From Salinigranum halophilum (GTDB taxonomy: Archaea > Halobacteriota > Halobacteria > Halobacteriales > Haloferacaceae), in NCBI RefSeq assembly GCF_007004735.1, contig NZ_SSNL01000005.1:558001-622000 (forward strand): DNA of 64,000 nt. The letters run 5' to 3'. Within the stretch, counting starts at the first letter, position 1; each line of letters starts with the position of its first letter. The notes beneath the pieces were generated by a model. It worked only from the letters and a program-made list of their open reading frames with translations, was not told the DNA's origin and searched no databases. A program made the position numbers and the translations under genes. Below, in pieces: positions 53,602 through 61,775 of this stretch.

Positions 53602-54714
53602 ATGCGACAGAGCAGACGGCAGTTCATCGCCGGGACGGCAGCGGTCACGACGGGCCTCGTCGCCGGCTGTCTCGGCACGACGAACGCCGAGACGCCGGGA
53701 AGCACCGAAACGGAACCAGTTCAGGCGTCGTTCTTCGTCCTCTCGGACTTCGCGTCGCACGTGGCCGGTGACGCGCTGACGGTCGAGAACCTCGTCCCCT
53801 TCGGCCAGCACGGACACGGCTGGGAGCCCGGACCGGACGTCCAGCGGCGGGTGTTCGACGCGACGGCGTTCGTCTACATGGGCCAGGGGTTCCAGCCGTG
53901 GGCCGACAACATCGTGCAGAACGTCCGCGCGGACGACGCCGGCGTCGCGGTCATCGAAGCCCGACGCGGCGTCGACCTCCTCGACGGCGACGGCGACGCA
54001 CACGACCACGACGGGGGCGAGAACGAGGACGGCCACGAGGACGAACACGACGAACACGAGAGCAAGGACGAACACGACGAACACGAGAGCAAGGACGAAC
54101 ACGACGCCGACACCCACACTGAAGACGACCACGACGAACACGAGAGCAAGGACGAACACGACGCCGACACCCACACCGGCGCGGACCCACACTTCTGGCT
54201 GGACCCGGCCCGAGCGACAGTAGCGGTCGAGAACATCGCACAGGGGCTGGCCGAAGTCGACGGCGCGAACGAGGAGACGTACACGCAAAACGCGGCGGCG
54301 TTCGGCGACCGGCTCGCCGCGCTCGACGACACCTACCGCGAGCGGCTGTCGGACCGCACGAGAGACACCGTCCTCGTCGCCGGCCACAACTCGTTCCAGT
54401 ATCTCGGCCGTCGATACGGGTTCCAGGTCGAGGCGTTGACCGGGCTCGCACCGGACGCCGAGCCGACGCCCAGGGACGTCAGACGCGCACAGCAGGTCAT
54501 CGACGACCACGACATCGAGTACATCCTCGCCCCGGTGTTCGAGTCCGACCGGGCGGCACGACAGCTCGTCACCGAGACGAGCGCCGTCGAGGCGCTCCCG
54601 CTGACGCCGGTGCCGAGCCTCACCGAGGAGTGGGCCGAGCAGGGGTGGGGGTACGTCGACGTCATGGAGCGAGTGAACCTCCCGTCGCTGGCGAAGGCGC
54701 TCGGTACGGAATGA
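53602..54714 (+). CDS. Zinc/manganese-type ABC substrate-binding lipoprotein with His-rich loop
   Basis: The 370-residue ZnuA/TroA-family protein has a twin-arginine lipobox signal, RRQFIAGTAAVTTGLVAGC, then metal-site residues in FGQHGHGWEPGPDV, DPHFWLDPARATV, AGHNSFQYLGRRYG and FESDRAARQL. A loop at about residues 133-193 is packed with His, Asp and Glu and has repeats of DEHDEHESK, as in zinc chaperoning loops. It starts at the ATG at 53602; an upstream in-frame ATG at 53560 would add a 14-residue AT-encoded extension before the signal. Its TGA overlaps the ATPase ATG. Confidence 0.92.
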   Translation: MRQSRRQFIAGTAAVTTGLVAGCLGTTNAETPGSTETEPVQASFFVLSDFASHVAGDALTVENLVPFGQHGHGWEPGPDVQRRVFDATAFVYMGQGFQPWADNIVQNVRADDAGVAVIEARRGVDLLDGDGDAHDHDGGENEDGHEDEHDEHESKDEHDEHESKDEHDADTHTEDDHDEHESKDEHDADTHTGADPHFWLDPARATVAVENIAQGLAEVDGANEETYTQNAAAFGDRLAALDDTYRERLSDRTRDTVLVAGHNSFQYLGRRYGFQVEALTGLAPDAEPTPRDVRRAQQVIDDHDIEYILAPVFESDRAARQLVTETSAVEALPLTPVPSLTEEWAEQGWGYVDVMERVNLPSLAKALGTE

Positions 54715-55445
54715 GCGTCCTCGAACTGACCGACGTCACGTACGCGTACGACGACCGCCCAGCCGTCGAAGCCGTCTCGTTGACCGTCGAGGCAGGCGAC
54801 TTCCTCGGGCTCGTCGGCCCGAACGGGTCGGGGAAAACGACGCTCCTCAAGCTCATGCTGGGACTGCTCCGCCCCGACCGTGGGTCCGTCTCGCTGTTCG
54901 GCGAGCCGACACACGAGCAGTCCGACGGGACCCGTGTGGGGTACGTCGCCCAGGCGACGGGAGACGCGGGGGGGATGCCGGTCACCGTTCGCGAGGTGGT
55001 TCGGATGGGTCGCTACCCACACGTGGGGCTCCGTCGGTTCGGGTCGTCGGACCGGAGACGCGTCGACGACGCGCTGGAGCGGGTGGGCGTCACTCACCTC
55101 GCGAGCCGGCGGCTCTCGTCGCTCTCCGGCGGGCAGAAACAGCGCGTGTACATCGCCCGCGCGCTCGCCGCGGACGCCGACCTCCTCGCGCTCGACGAGC
55201 CGACCGTCGGTGTCGACGCCGAGTCGCGCGCGGCGTTCTTCGAACTCCTCCGCGAGTTGAATCGGGACGGACTCACCGTCATCCTCGTCGAACACGACAT
55301 CGGTGTCGTCACGACGTTCGCCTCGACAGTCGCGTGTATCAACCGCAACCTGTTCTTCCACGGTGACACGCTGGCGTTCTCCGAGAGCGACGCGCTGGGC
55401 GAGGCGTACGGCGAGAATCAGGGACTGCTCGACCACCGCCACTGA
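54711..55445 (+). CDS. Metal ABC transporter ATP-binding protein (ZnuC-like)
   Basis: The 244-residue ATPase has Walker A LVGPNGSGKTTLLKLMLGLL, signature SSLSGGQKQRVYIARALAAD, Walker B LLALDEPTVGVD and the H-loop VEHDIG. Its start overlaps the binding-protein stop (ATGA), and the permease follows after 3 bp, so the three genes form one operon. It powers import of zinc or manganese. Length and motifs fit the ZnuC/MntA group. Confidence 0.93.
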   Translation: MSVLELTDVTYAYDDRPAVEAVSLTVEAGDFLGLVGPNGSGKTTLLKLMLGLLRPDRGSVSLFGEPTHEQSDGTRVGYVAQATGDAGGMPVTVREVVRMGRYPHVGLRRFGSSDRRRVDDALERVGVTHLASRRLSSLSGGQKQRVYIARALAADADLLALDEPTVGVDAESRAAFFELLRELNRDGLTVILVEHDIGVVTTFASTVACINRNLFFHGDTLAFSESDALGEAYGENQGLLDHRH

Positions 55446-55448
55446 CTC

Positions 55449-56306
55449 ATGTTCCTCACCCCTCTCGTCGTCGACTTCGTGGCGGAGATGCTCGGATACC
55501 CGTTCATGCAGCGCGCGTTCGTCGCCGGCGTCTGTGTCGCGGTCATCGCCCCGCTCGTCGGGTCGTTCCTCGTCCACCGCCAGCTGGCGATGATCGGCGA
55601 CACGCTCGCTCACACCGCGTTCGCGGGCGTCGCCGTCGGTCTCTTTTTGAGCGCCACGCTCGGGAGTCCGGTCTCCCCGGCGCTCACCGCGCTCGTCGTC
55701 GCCGTCCTAGCCGCGTTGCTCATCCAGGTCCTCTCGGAGTACACGGACGTCTACAACGACGTGTCGATGGCCATCGTCCTCGCGGGCGGATTCGCCCTGG
55801 GGACGGTGCTCATCAGCGCCACGAGCGGCGGAATCGCCGTCAGCATCAGCCAGTACCTCTTCGGGAGCCTGTCGACGCTCACCCGCGGCGACGTCGAACT
55901 GCTGGTCGGGGTCAGCGTCCTCGTCGTCGGGGCCGTCCTCTTCCTGTACCGCAAGCTCGTGTTCGTCACGTTCGACGAGGCGGCAGCACAGATCGGCGGA
56001 ATCGACGTCCGCGGGGTGAAGCGCGTCCTCGTCGTCCTCACGGCGCTCGTCGTCGTCGGCGCGATGCAGATGATGGGTGTCATCCTCGTGGCGGCGATGC
56101 TGGTCGTGCCCGTCGCGGCAGCGACGCAGCTGGCCCGGAGCTTCAAGGAGTCGGTCCTCCTCGCAGTCGTCGCTGCACAGGTCGCCGTGCTCGCGGGGAC
56201 GACGCTGTCGTACGCGTACGGACTCGCCGCCGGCGGGACCATCGTCCTCGTCGCAATCGCGGTGTACGCCGCAGCCGCGAGCGCGAAACTCGTCGGCGCG
56301 CGCTAG
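55449..56306 (+). CDS. Metal ABC transporter permease (ZnuB-like)
   Basis: The 285-residue protein has about eight membrane helices and the ZnuB-family blocks MQRAFVAGVCVAVIAPLVGS, LAMIGDTLAHTAFAGVAVGL and LVGAMQMMGVILVAAMLVVP (with V-V-G variation). It pairs with the ATPase and the His-rich binding protein to import zinc or manganese. The last gene of the operon, it ends 75 bp before the transducer gene. Confidence 0.92.
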   Translation: MFLTPLVVDFVAEMLGYPFMQRAFVAGVCVAVIAPLVGSFLVHRQLAMIGDTLAHTAFAGVAVGLFLSATLGSPVSPALTALVVAVLAALLIQVLSEYTDVYNDVSMAIVLAGGFALGTVLISATSGGIAVSISQYLFGSLSTLTRGDVELLVGVSVLVVGAVLFLYRKLVFVTFDEAAAQIGGIDVRGVKRVLVVLTALVVVGAMQMMGVILVAAMLVVPVAAATQLARSFKESVLLAVVAAQVAVLAGTTLSYAYGLAAGGTIVLVAIAVYAAAASAKLVGAR

Positions 56307-56381
56307 GGCGAACTCGTCGTCGACTGCCCCGGTTCGCCCTCCTGCCACGATATCAGCAGTGATACACGGAGCATAATCGCT

Positions 56382-58220
56382 ATGAGCGTGACAGGAGCCA
56401 GTGGCGGTATGGCAACGAGTACGCCGGATTCCTGGGTCCGAACCCTCAGGCTCCAGTACCTCCAACGAACCGTCGGGGACGTTATTCGGTACGTCCCGCG
56501 AGGGGAGTCGCTCCCCGAAGAGACCTGGGAGAAGCGCCATCGCAACATCCTCGTCCTCCTGCTCGCACACGTGCCGTTCCTCTTCGCGCTCGGGACGTTC
56601 ACCGGGACCGACCCGTATCTCACCGGCGCCGACTTCGTCGCTGTCCCGCTCGAACACGCGGTCGTCGGCGTCGGCGTTCTCACCGCAATCGCGGGGGTGG
56701 CGTGGTGGTCGGGGCTCCCCCGACGGGTGCGTGCCTCCGTCTCCGCCGTTGGGTTGATGACGAGTTCGGCGCTCTTGGTGTACTTCTCGGGGGGGTTCAT
56801 CGAGGCGCACTTTCACTTCTTCGTCGTCGCGGGCGTCATCGCCACCTACGAGGACTGGCTCCCCTTCGCCGTCAGCATCCTGTTCGTCGCCGCCGAACAC
56901 AGCCTCTTCGGCATGACGAACCCCGAAGCGGTGTACAACCACCCCGACGCCGTCGCGAACCCGATGGGGTGGGGACTCGTCCACGCGATTTTCCTCCTGG
57001 GCCTCTGTGCGGCGTTGGTCTCGAACTGGTTCTCCATCGAGCGCTCCCGCGAGGAGACGCGCCAGCAGAGACAGAACGTCAAGGACAGCGAGGAGGCGAA
57101 GGCCGAGGTCGAGCAGTTGAACGAGCGCCTCCTGGTGCAGGCCGACGAACTCGCCGCGGCCATGGACGCGGTCTCCGAGGGTGACTTCACCGCCACACCG
57201 CCCGAGAACGCCGACATCGAAGCCATCGCGGCCATCAGCGACGCGTTCACCGAGATGAAGCGAGAGCTCTCCGCGACCATCGTCGACCTCCGGGAGTTCG
57301 CGACGACTGTCGAGCGGACGACGCGGTCGGTCCACGACGACGCCGAGACGCTCGAACGGGCACAACAGCAGTTGGCGTCGGACGTCCGTGCCTTCGCGAC
57401 CGACGTCCGGACGCAGGCGAGCAACCTCGAATCCACGACGGGTGAGTTGAGCACCCTCTCGGCGACGATCGAGGAGATTGCCGCGAACGCCGACGAGGTC
57501 TCGACCGAGGCTGGAAACGCGGCAGACGCCGCCAGCGCGGGGACGGACACCGCCGCCGCGGCCGTCGAGGCCATCGAACACATCGAACGGAGCGTCGGGG
57601 AACTCGCCGCACTGGTCGACTCGCTCGACACCCGGATGGACGAGGTGGCCGAGAGCACGGACCTCATCGAATCGATCGCTCAGCAGACGAACACGCTCGC
57701 GCTCAACGCCAACATCGAGGCCGCCCGGGCGGTCAACGACAGCGAGGGGTTCGCCGTCGTCGCGGACGAGGTGAAGTCGCTCGCCGACGAGACCCAGGAC
57801 CACTCGGCGGCTATCAGCCTCACCATCGGCGAGACCATCGAGGACGTCAAACGCGTCCAGCGCGAGATGTCACAGACGAAGTCACAGATCGAGACGGGCA
57901 AGGAGACCACCGCCGACGCCGGAGAGGCCTTCACCGACCTGACCGCGACGGTCGACGGTGTCGACGCCTCGGTCACCGAGGTCGCCACCGCCACCGACGA
58001 CGGGGCGCGAACCACCGAGGAGGTCGTCGACGCCATCACCCGGGTCGCCGACCAGGCCCGGACCGTCGCCGAACAGAGCGAGTCGCTCGCGGACCGCGCC
58101 GACACCAGAGCGACGACCATCTCGGAGATTCGCTCGCAGCTCGACGACCTCACGGGGCAGACCGGAACGCTGCAGAAACAGCTCGACACGTTCACCTGCG
58201 AGCCGACCGGCCGCAACTGA
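56382..58220 (+). CDS. Chemotaxis transducer with multi-helix membrane sensor (Htr8-like)
   Basis: The 612-residue protein has about six N-terminal helices rather than the usual two. Helix blocks include LVYFSGGFIEAHFHFFVVAG and YEDWLPFAVSILFVAAEHSL, whose clustered histidines resemble the membrane sensor of Halobacterium Htr8 and of some His-rich sensor kinases. A HAMP-like segment (AAMDAVSEGDFTATPPENAD) leads to a cytoplasmic signalling rod with tip QQTNTLALNANIEAARA. It is likely an oxygen, redox or metal taxis receptor. An ATG at 56412 is an alternative start (MATSTPDSW). Confidence 0.88.
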   Translation: MSVTGASGGMATSTPDSWVRTLRLQYLQRTVGDVIRYVPRGESLPEETWEKRHRNILVLLLAHVPFLFALGTFTGTDPYLTGADFVAVPLEHAVVGVGVLTAIAGVAWWSGLPRRVRASVSAVGLMTSSALLVYFSGGFIEAHFHFFVVAGVIATYEDWLPFAVSILFVAAEHSLFGMTNPEAVYNHPDAVANPMGWGLVHAIFLLGLCAALVSNWFSIERSREETRQQRQNVKDSEEAKAEVEQLNERLLVQADELAAAMDAVSEGDFTATPPENADIEAIAAISDAFTEMKRELSATIVDLREFATTVERTTRSVHDDAETLERAQQQLASDVRAFATDVRTQASNLESTTGELSTLSATIEEIAANADEVSTEAGNAADAASAGTDTAAAAVEAIEHIERSVGELAALVDSLDTRMDEVAESTDLIESIAQQTNTLALNANIEAARAVNDSEGFAVVADEVKSLADETQDHSAAISLTIGETIEDVKRVQREMSQTKSQIETGKETTADAGEAFTDLTATVDGVDASVTEVATATDDGARTTEEVVDAITRVADQARTVAEQSESLADRADTRATTISEIRSQLDDLTGQTGTLQKQLDTFTCEPTGRN

Positions 58221-58387
58221 GCCGCCGCCGCGGCTCACTGTTCTCGTCACAGTCGGACCCGCCCGGGCCGTGTGGTCGAGCGCCCACAGCAACGCCCGAC
58301 ACACCGGCGCGGGTTCAAGCGGAACTACGGAGGACTGTATATCCCACATAGCAGCCACTAAACTCGCGAGGGACCGACCGACTCGGT

Positions 58388-58834
58388 ATGAGTGAGGAAA
58401 CGGTCAGATTCGCGTTCGTCTGTGTACAGAACGCCGGGCGGAGTCAGCTGTCGGCCGCGTTCGCCGAGCGCGAGCGCGAGCGACGCGGACTGGCGGAGTC
58501 AGTCGAAATCGTCACCGGGGGAACCCACCCGGCCGACCACGTCCACGAGGAGGTCGTCGAGACGATGCGGGAACTCGGCATCGACCTCTCGGACCGGACG
58601 CCCCGGGAAGTCTCGACGGCAGAGCTGGAGACGTGTGACGTCGTCGCGACGATGGGCTGTTCGACGCTCGAACTCGACGCCGACGTCGACGTGCGCGACT
58701 GGGCGCTCACCGACCCCGACGGGAAGGACGCCGAGGCCGTCCGCGAGATCAGAGACGACATTGAGGAGCGCGTCGTCGCCCTCTTCGACGAGTACGTCGA
58801 CGAGATGGGGCAGAAGACCCCGGAATCGGCATAG
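58388..58834 (+). CDS. Low-molecular-weight phosphatase/arsenate reductase family protein
   Basis: The 148-residue protein carries the P-loop CVQNAGRSQ (C-x5-R, Cys12) near its N-terminus, the redox-type region STAELETCDVVATMGCS with two further cysteines, and the general-acid aspartate in WALTDPDGKD. This fits thioredoxin-coupled ArsC of the LMW-PTP fold, which reduces arsenate. Haloarchaeal homologues are also annotated as phosphatases. No ars operon is adjacent. Confidence 0.86.
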   Translation: MSEETVRFAFVCVQNAGRSQLSAAFAERERERRGLAESVEIVTGGTHPADHVHEEVVETMRELGIDLSDRTPREVSTAELETCDVVATMGCSTLELDADVDVRDWALTDPDGKDAEAVREIRDDIEERVVALFDEYVDEMGQKTPESA

Positions 58835-58883
58835 ACGCACTCGCCGTCGGGGGCAGTGGGGGACGTCCCGGACCAGTCGCCGC

Positions 58884-59060
58884 TTACCGCCGTACCGTGA
58901 CTGGACTCGCCGCCGAGATGAACGGCTCGTCGCCGTCGGGCGCACACAGCGCCAGCCGCCCGGCCTCGTCGCGGTGCTGCACCCAGACGGGGAGGGGCGG
59001 AATCCCGTAGTCGGCCGGACAGCGGTACCGTGACGCGATCAGCCACTCGCGGGCACGCAT
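58884..59060 (-). CDS. Small 58-residue protein downstream of the repeat lipoprotein
   Basis: The frame reads MRAREWLIASRYRCPADYGI, PPLPVWVQHRDEAGRLALCA, then PDGDEPFISAASPVTVRR. The ATG (59058-59060) lies 7 bp after the stop of the large lipoprotein gene, so it is probably co-transcribed. Two cysteines, one in RYRCPADYG and one in ALCAPDGDE, could bind a metal. The composition fits haloarchaeal coding sequence. I do not recognise a family. Confidence 0.6.
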   Translation of the reverse strand: MRAREWLIASRYRCPADYGIPPLPVWVQHRDEAGRLALCAPDGDEPFISAASPVTVRR

Positions 59061-59067
59061 CGACTGG

Positions 59068-61542
59068 TCACTCCTCGACGACGACGGTCCCGACCATGCC
59101 GGCAGCCTCGTGGGGCACGCAGTAGTAGCCGTGCGTGCCGGGCGTCTCGAACGTGTGGACGTACGACTGCCCGGACTGGACGGCTCCCTTCCCGTCCTCC
59201 CAGCCGGCTTCGGCTGCTGCCTGTGACTCGAAGCCGCCGGAGGCCCAGTACGCGGCCCCCTCGGGAAGTTCGTCCTCGTAGGCGACCACGTTGTGTGCCT
59301 CGCCAGCGGCGTGCTCGAAGGCGACTGTGTCCCCGACCGACACCGTGAGTTCCTCCGGCTCGAACGCGACGGCCTGCATCTTCACCACGTGGTCGGCGTC
59401 CGCTGGCACCCCTTCGACGACGTTCGGGCCACCCTGGAGGTCGGCGTCGCCGCCCGACTCGCCACTGCCACCCTCGCCCGCTTCGACGGGCGCTCTGTCG
59501 AGCGCACCGGCGACGGCGAACTGCGCACGGAGGGTCGCCGCGGCGAACGCCGACAGAGTCTCCGCCGACAGCGACTCGATGAACGTTCCTAACCGCGACT
59601 CGAACGTCTCGTACGCGCCCCCATCGGCCTCCTCGAGGAGTTCGTGGACGCGTGCCGCCTCGAAGTCCGCGAAGACGTTCTGGGCGAGCGACCCCGCCAT
59701 CTCGCCGAACGACCCACCGGCCGCACCGACGGTGGCGTACATCGCCGCGACGGCCTCCGCGTTGAACGCCCGGGCGGCGGCAGTGACGTCGCCACCGTCC
59801 GACGCGGCGCTCCGAACCTCGCTCAGCTCCGTCTCGAACGTCTCGTACAGATCCTCGTCGGCCGCCTCGAGCGCCTCGTGGAACCCGCCAGCGCCCGCCT
59901 CGAAGCCGGCGAACGTCTCCTGGACGACAGTCACTGCGCGGTCGGTGCGGCCGAGTGCGGCCACGCCGCTCGCGTCGAACCCGCGTGCGGCCATGAAGCC
60001 CGCTTCCGCGCCGGAGACGTGGGCGACGGTTCCGGCCGCCGTCTCGAACTGTCGCAGGGCGTCCATCGCGCCGGCGAGGTGGGTGTCGGCCGCCTCTGCG
60101 TTGCCGGCTTCGAGCGCCTCGATAGCGCCGACGAGGTGTTCTTCCTCGAACGTCTCGTACAGCGCCGCGGAGGTGTCTTCCAGCGTCTCGTGGAAGTCGG
60201 CCTCGTTCGCCTCGAACGTCCCGAACAGTCCCTGGGCGACGGCCCTCGCGCCGGCCGTGTCGCCGGCCTCGAACAGTTCACGCGCGTCGCCGAGCCGAGA
60301 CCGGAAGTAGCCCGCTTCGAGGACGGCCGGCTCGGGTCCGGAACCCAGGGCGGTCACCCCGGTCACGAGGCTCTCGTGGACGGTCGAGATGGCCGACTCC
60401 ACCCCGTCATCGTCACCCGCGTCGATGGCCTCGACCAGGGCGCTGAGCCCCTCGTCCTCGAAGCCGGTGTACGCCTCCTCGCTGGCCTCCTCCAGCGCCT
60501 CGTGTGCTCGGGCACCCTCGAAGTGCTGGAAGACGGCCTGGACGACCGCCTTCGCGCGCGCCGTCTCGCCGGCGGCGTAGAGCCAGCCGGCGTCGTCGAC
60601 GCGTGCGCGGTAGAGTGTGAGTGCAGCCGCGTGAGCGAAGTCGGTCGAGGGACCGCCGAGTCCCGATAGCGCCGCGGCGTCGAACGCCTCGGCCTGGTAC
60701 GTCGACAGGTGGCCGGTGCCGGCGACGGCCGGCGTGCCGGCGACCGCGTACGAGCCAGTGACGGCGGCGGCGAGGGCGTCGTCCGCGGCCGACTGGGCCG
60801 CCTCGACGTCACCCGAACCGGCAGCGTCGACGACCGTCTCGACCGCTCCCTCGAAGGCACCGTACGACTCCGCGTCGGCTTCCTCGACCGCGTCGTAGGC
60901 CTCACTGGCCTCGAACGCCGACATCGCCCGCTCGGCGACGGTCACAGCCGCGTCGGCGTCGACGGGGGCGACGACTGCCGCGTTCTTCACGCGCGTCCCG
61001 AGGAGCTGGAGGTCGAACGCGGCGGCCGTCCGCGTGTCGGTCCGGCCGCGAATCGCCGACTGGAGGGCCTGGTCCGCGTCGCTGGCAGCGTCGCGGGCCT
61101 CGTCGAGAGAGCCCGCCTCGAGCGCCGACCGGAGCTCCCCGAGGTTCGACTCGAACGACTCGTAGAGCCGTTCGTTCGTCTCCTCCAGTTGCTCGTGGAC
61201 ACCCCACTCGCCCGAGGACTGCTCGAAGCGAGCGAAGACGTGCTGGGCGACGCGCGCGCCGTCGGCGAACGAGCCCGCAGTGCCGAGCGCGACCGCGTCG
61301 AAGAGCCGAGCCCGCATGGCGCTCCACTCGGCGGCGACGGCGGTCTCGACGGTCGCCTCGGCGGCCGCGGCCGACGACGTCGATTCGGCGGTACTCGTGG
61401 ACCCGGCCGAACCGCTCGCGTCGGCAGGGCCGCTTGTCTCCGTCGTCGTCGAGGCCGAGTTTGCCTCGTTGCAGCCGGCGAGTCCACCCACGAGAAGGGC
61501 AGCGCCGGTCGTCCTGAGCAGGTCGCGTCTGGTCTGTCGCAT
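59068..61542 (-). CDS. Exported repeat lipoprotein (DUF5059-like) with C-terminal cupredoxin, iron-box controlled
   Basis: The 824-residue protein has a twin-arginine signal (RRDLLRTTGA) and lipobox LAGC (Cys24), a Ser/Thr/Ala linker to about 65, then about six helical repeats of 80-130 residues. Each repeat has a core like FARFE, then HExLE, then YExFE; the HE motifs start at His116, His347, His451, His555 and His633, with Tyr216 in the second unit. Residues about 705-824 form a cupredoxin with copper ligands His750, Cys808, His811 and Met816. I associate the repeats with haloarchaeal DUF5059. The ATG at 61540-61542 lies 3 bp from an iron box, with a TATA element just beyond. A metal-binding role is inferred, not shown. 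Confidence 0.85.
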   Translation of the reverse strand: MRQTRRDLLRTTGAALLVGGLAGCNEANSASTTTETSGPADASGSAGSTSTAESTSSAAAAEATVETAVAAEWSAMRARLFDAVALGTAGSFADGARVAQHVFARFEQSSGEWGVHEQLEETNERLYESFESNLGELRSALEAGSLDEARDAASDADQALQSAIRGRTDTRTAAAFDLQLLGTRVKNAAVVAPVDADAAVTVAERAMSAFEASEAYDAVEEADAESYGAFEGAVETVVDAAGSGDVEAAQSAADDALAAAVTGSYAVAGTPAVAGTGHLSTYQAEAFDAAALSGLGGPSTDFAHAAALTLYRARVDDAGWLYAAGETARAKAVVQAVFQHFEGARAHEALEEASEEAYTGFEDEGLSALVEAIDAGDDDGVESAISTVHESLVTGVTALGSGPEPAVLEAGYFRSRLGDARELFEAGDTAGARAVAQGLFGTFEANEADFHETLEDTSAALYETFEEEHLVGAIEALEAGNAEAADTHLAGAMDALRQFETAAGTVAHVSGAEAGFMAARGFDASGVAALGRTDRAVTVVQETFAGFEAGAGGFHEALEAADEDLYETFETELSEVRSAASDGGDVTAAARAFNAEAVAAMYATVGAAGGSFGEMAGSLAQNVFADFEAARVHELLEEADGGAYETFESRLGTFIESLSAETLSAFAAATLRAQFAVAGALDRAPVEAGEGGSGESGGDADLQGGPNVVEGVPADADHVVKMQAVAFEPEELTVSVGDTVAFEHAAGEAHNVVAYEDELPEGAAYWASGGFESQAAAEAGWEDGKGAVQSGQSYVHTFETPGTHGYYCVPHEAAGMVGTVVVEE

Positions 61543-61545
61543 ATC

Positions 61546-61561
61546 TTTAGGCTCGCCTAAA
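61546..61561. promoter_or_regulatory. Iron box at the repeat lipoprotein start
   Basis: TTTAGGCTCGCCTAAA is a near-perfect DtxR/Idr palindrome. On the minus strand it directly follows a TATATT element and precedes the ATG by 3 bp, so a bound regulator would occlude the transcription start. Confidence 0.8.
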
Positions 61562-61582
61562 ATATACAAAACCCCTTCGAAG

Positions 61583-61598
61583 TTTAGGCCAGCCTAAA
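61583..61598. promoter_or_regulatory. Second iron box upstream of the repeat lipoprotein
   Basis: TTTAGGCCAGCCTAAA has perfect 7-bp arms; it starts 37 bp from the box at 61546. Confidence 0.8.
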
Positions 61599-61670
61599 CT
61601 CGGTCGGGTCGAGAGGAGTGTCGCGACTCACACCGCCGACAGTGCCGGTCGCGTCCGGTGACGCCCCATT

Positions 61671-61686
61671 TTTAGGTGTGCCTAAA
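61671..61686. promoter_or_regulatory. Third iron box, with its own TATA-like element
   Basis: TTTAGGTGTGCCTAAA is 88 bp beyond the second box. On the minus strand it is preceded by CTATATTT and followed by an ATG (13-codon frame only), copying the layout of the box at 61546. It may be a duplicated promoter. Confidence 0.75.
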
Positions 61687-61775
61687 ATATAGATGTCGGT
61701 CGCGGTGACTGAGACCGCCCCGCACACCGACTCCCCCGACCGGTTCGGCGCTCGGGAGGGGGCGAAGCCGCGGCC

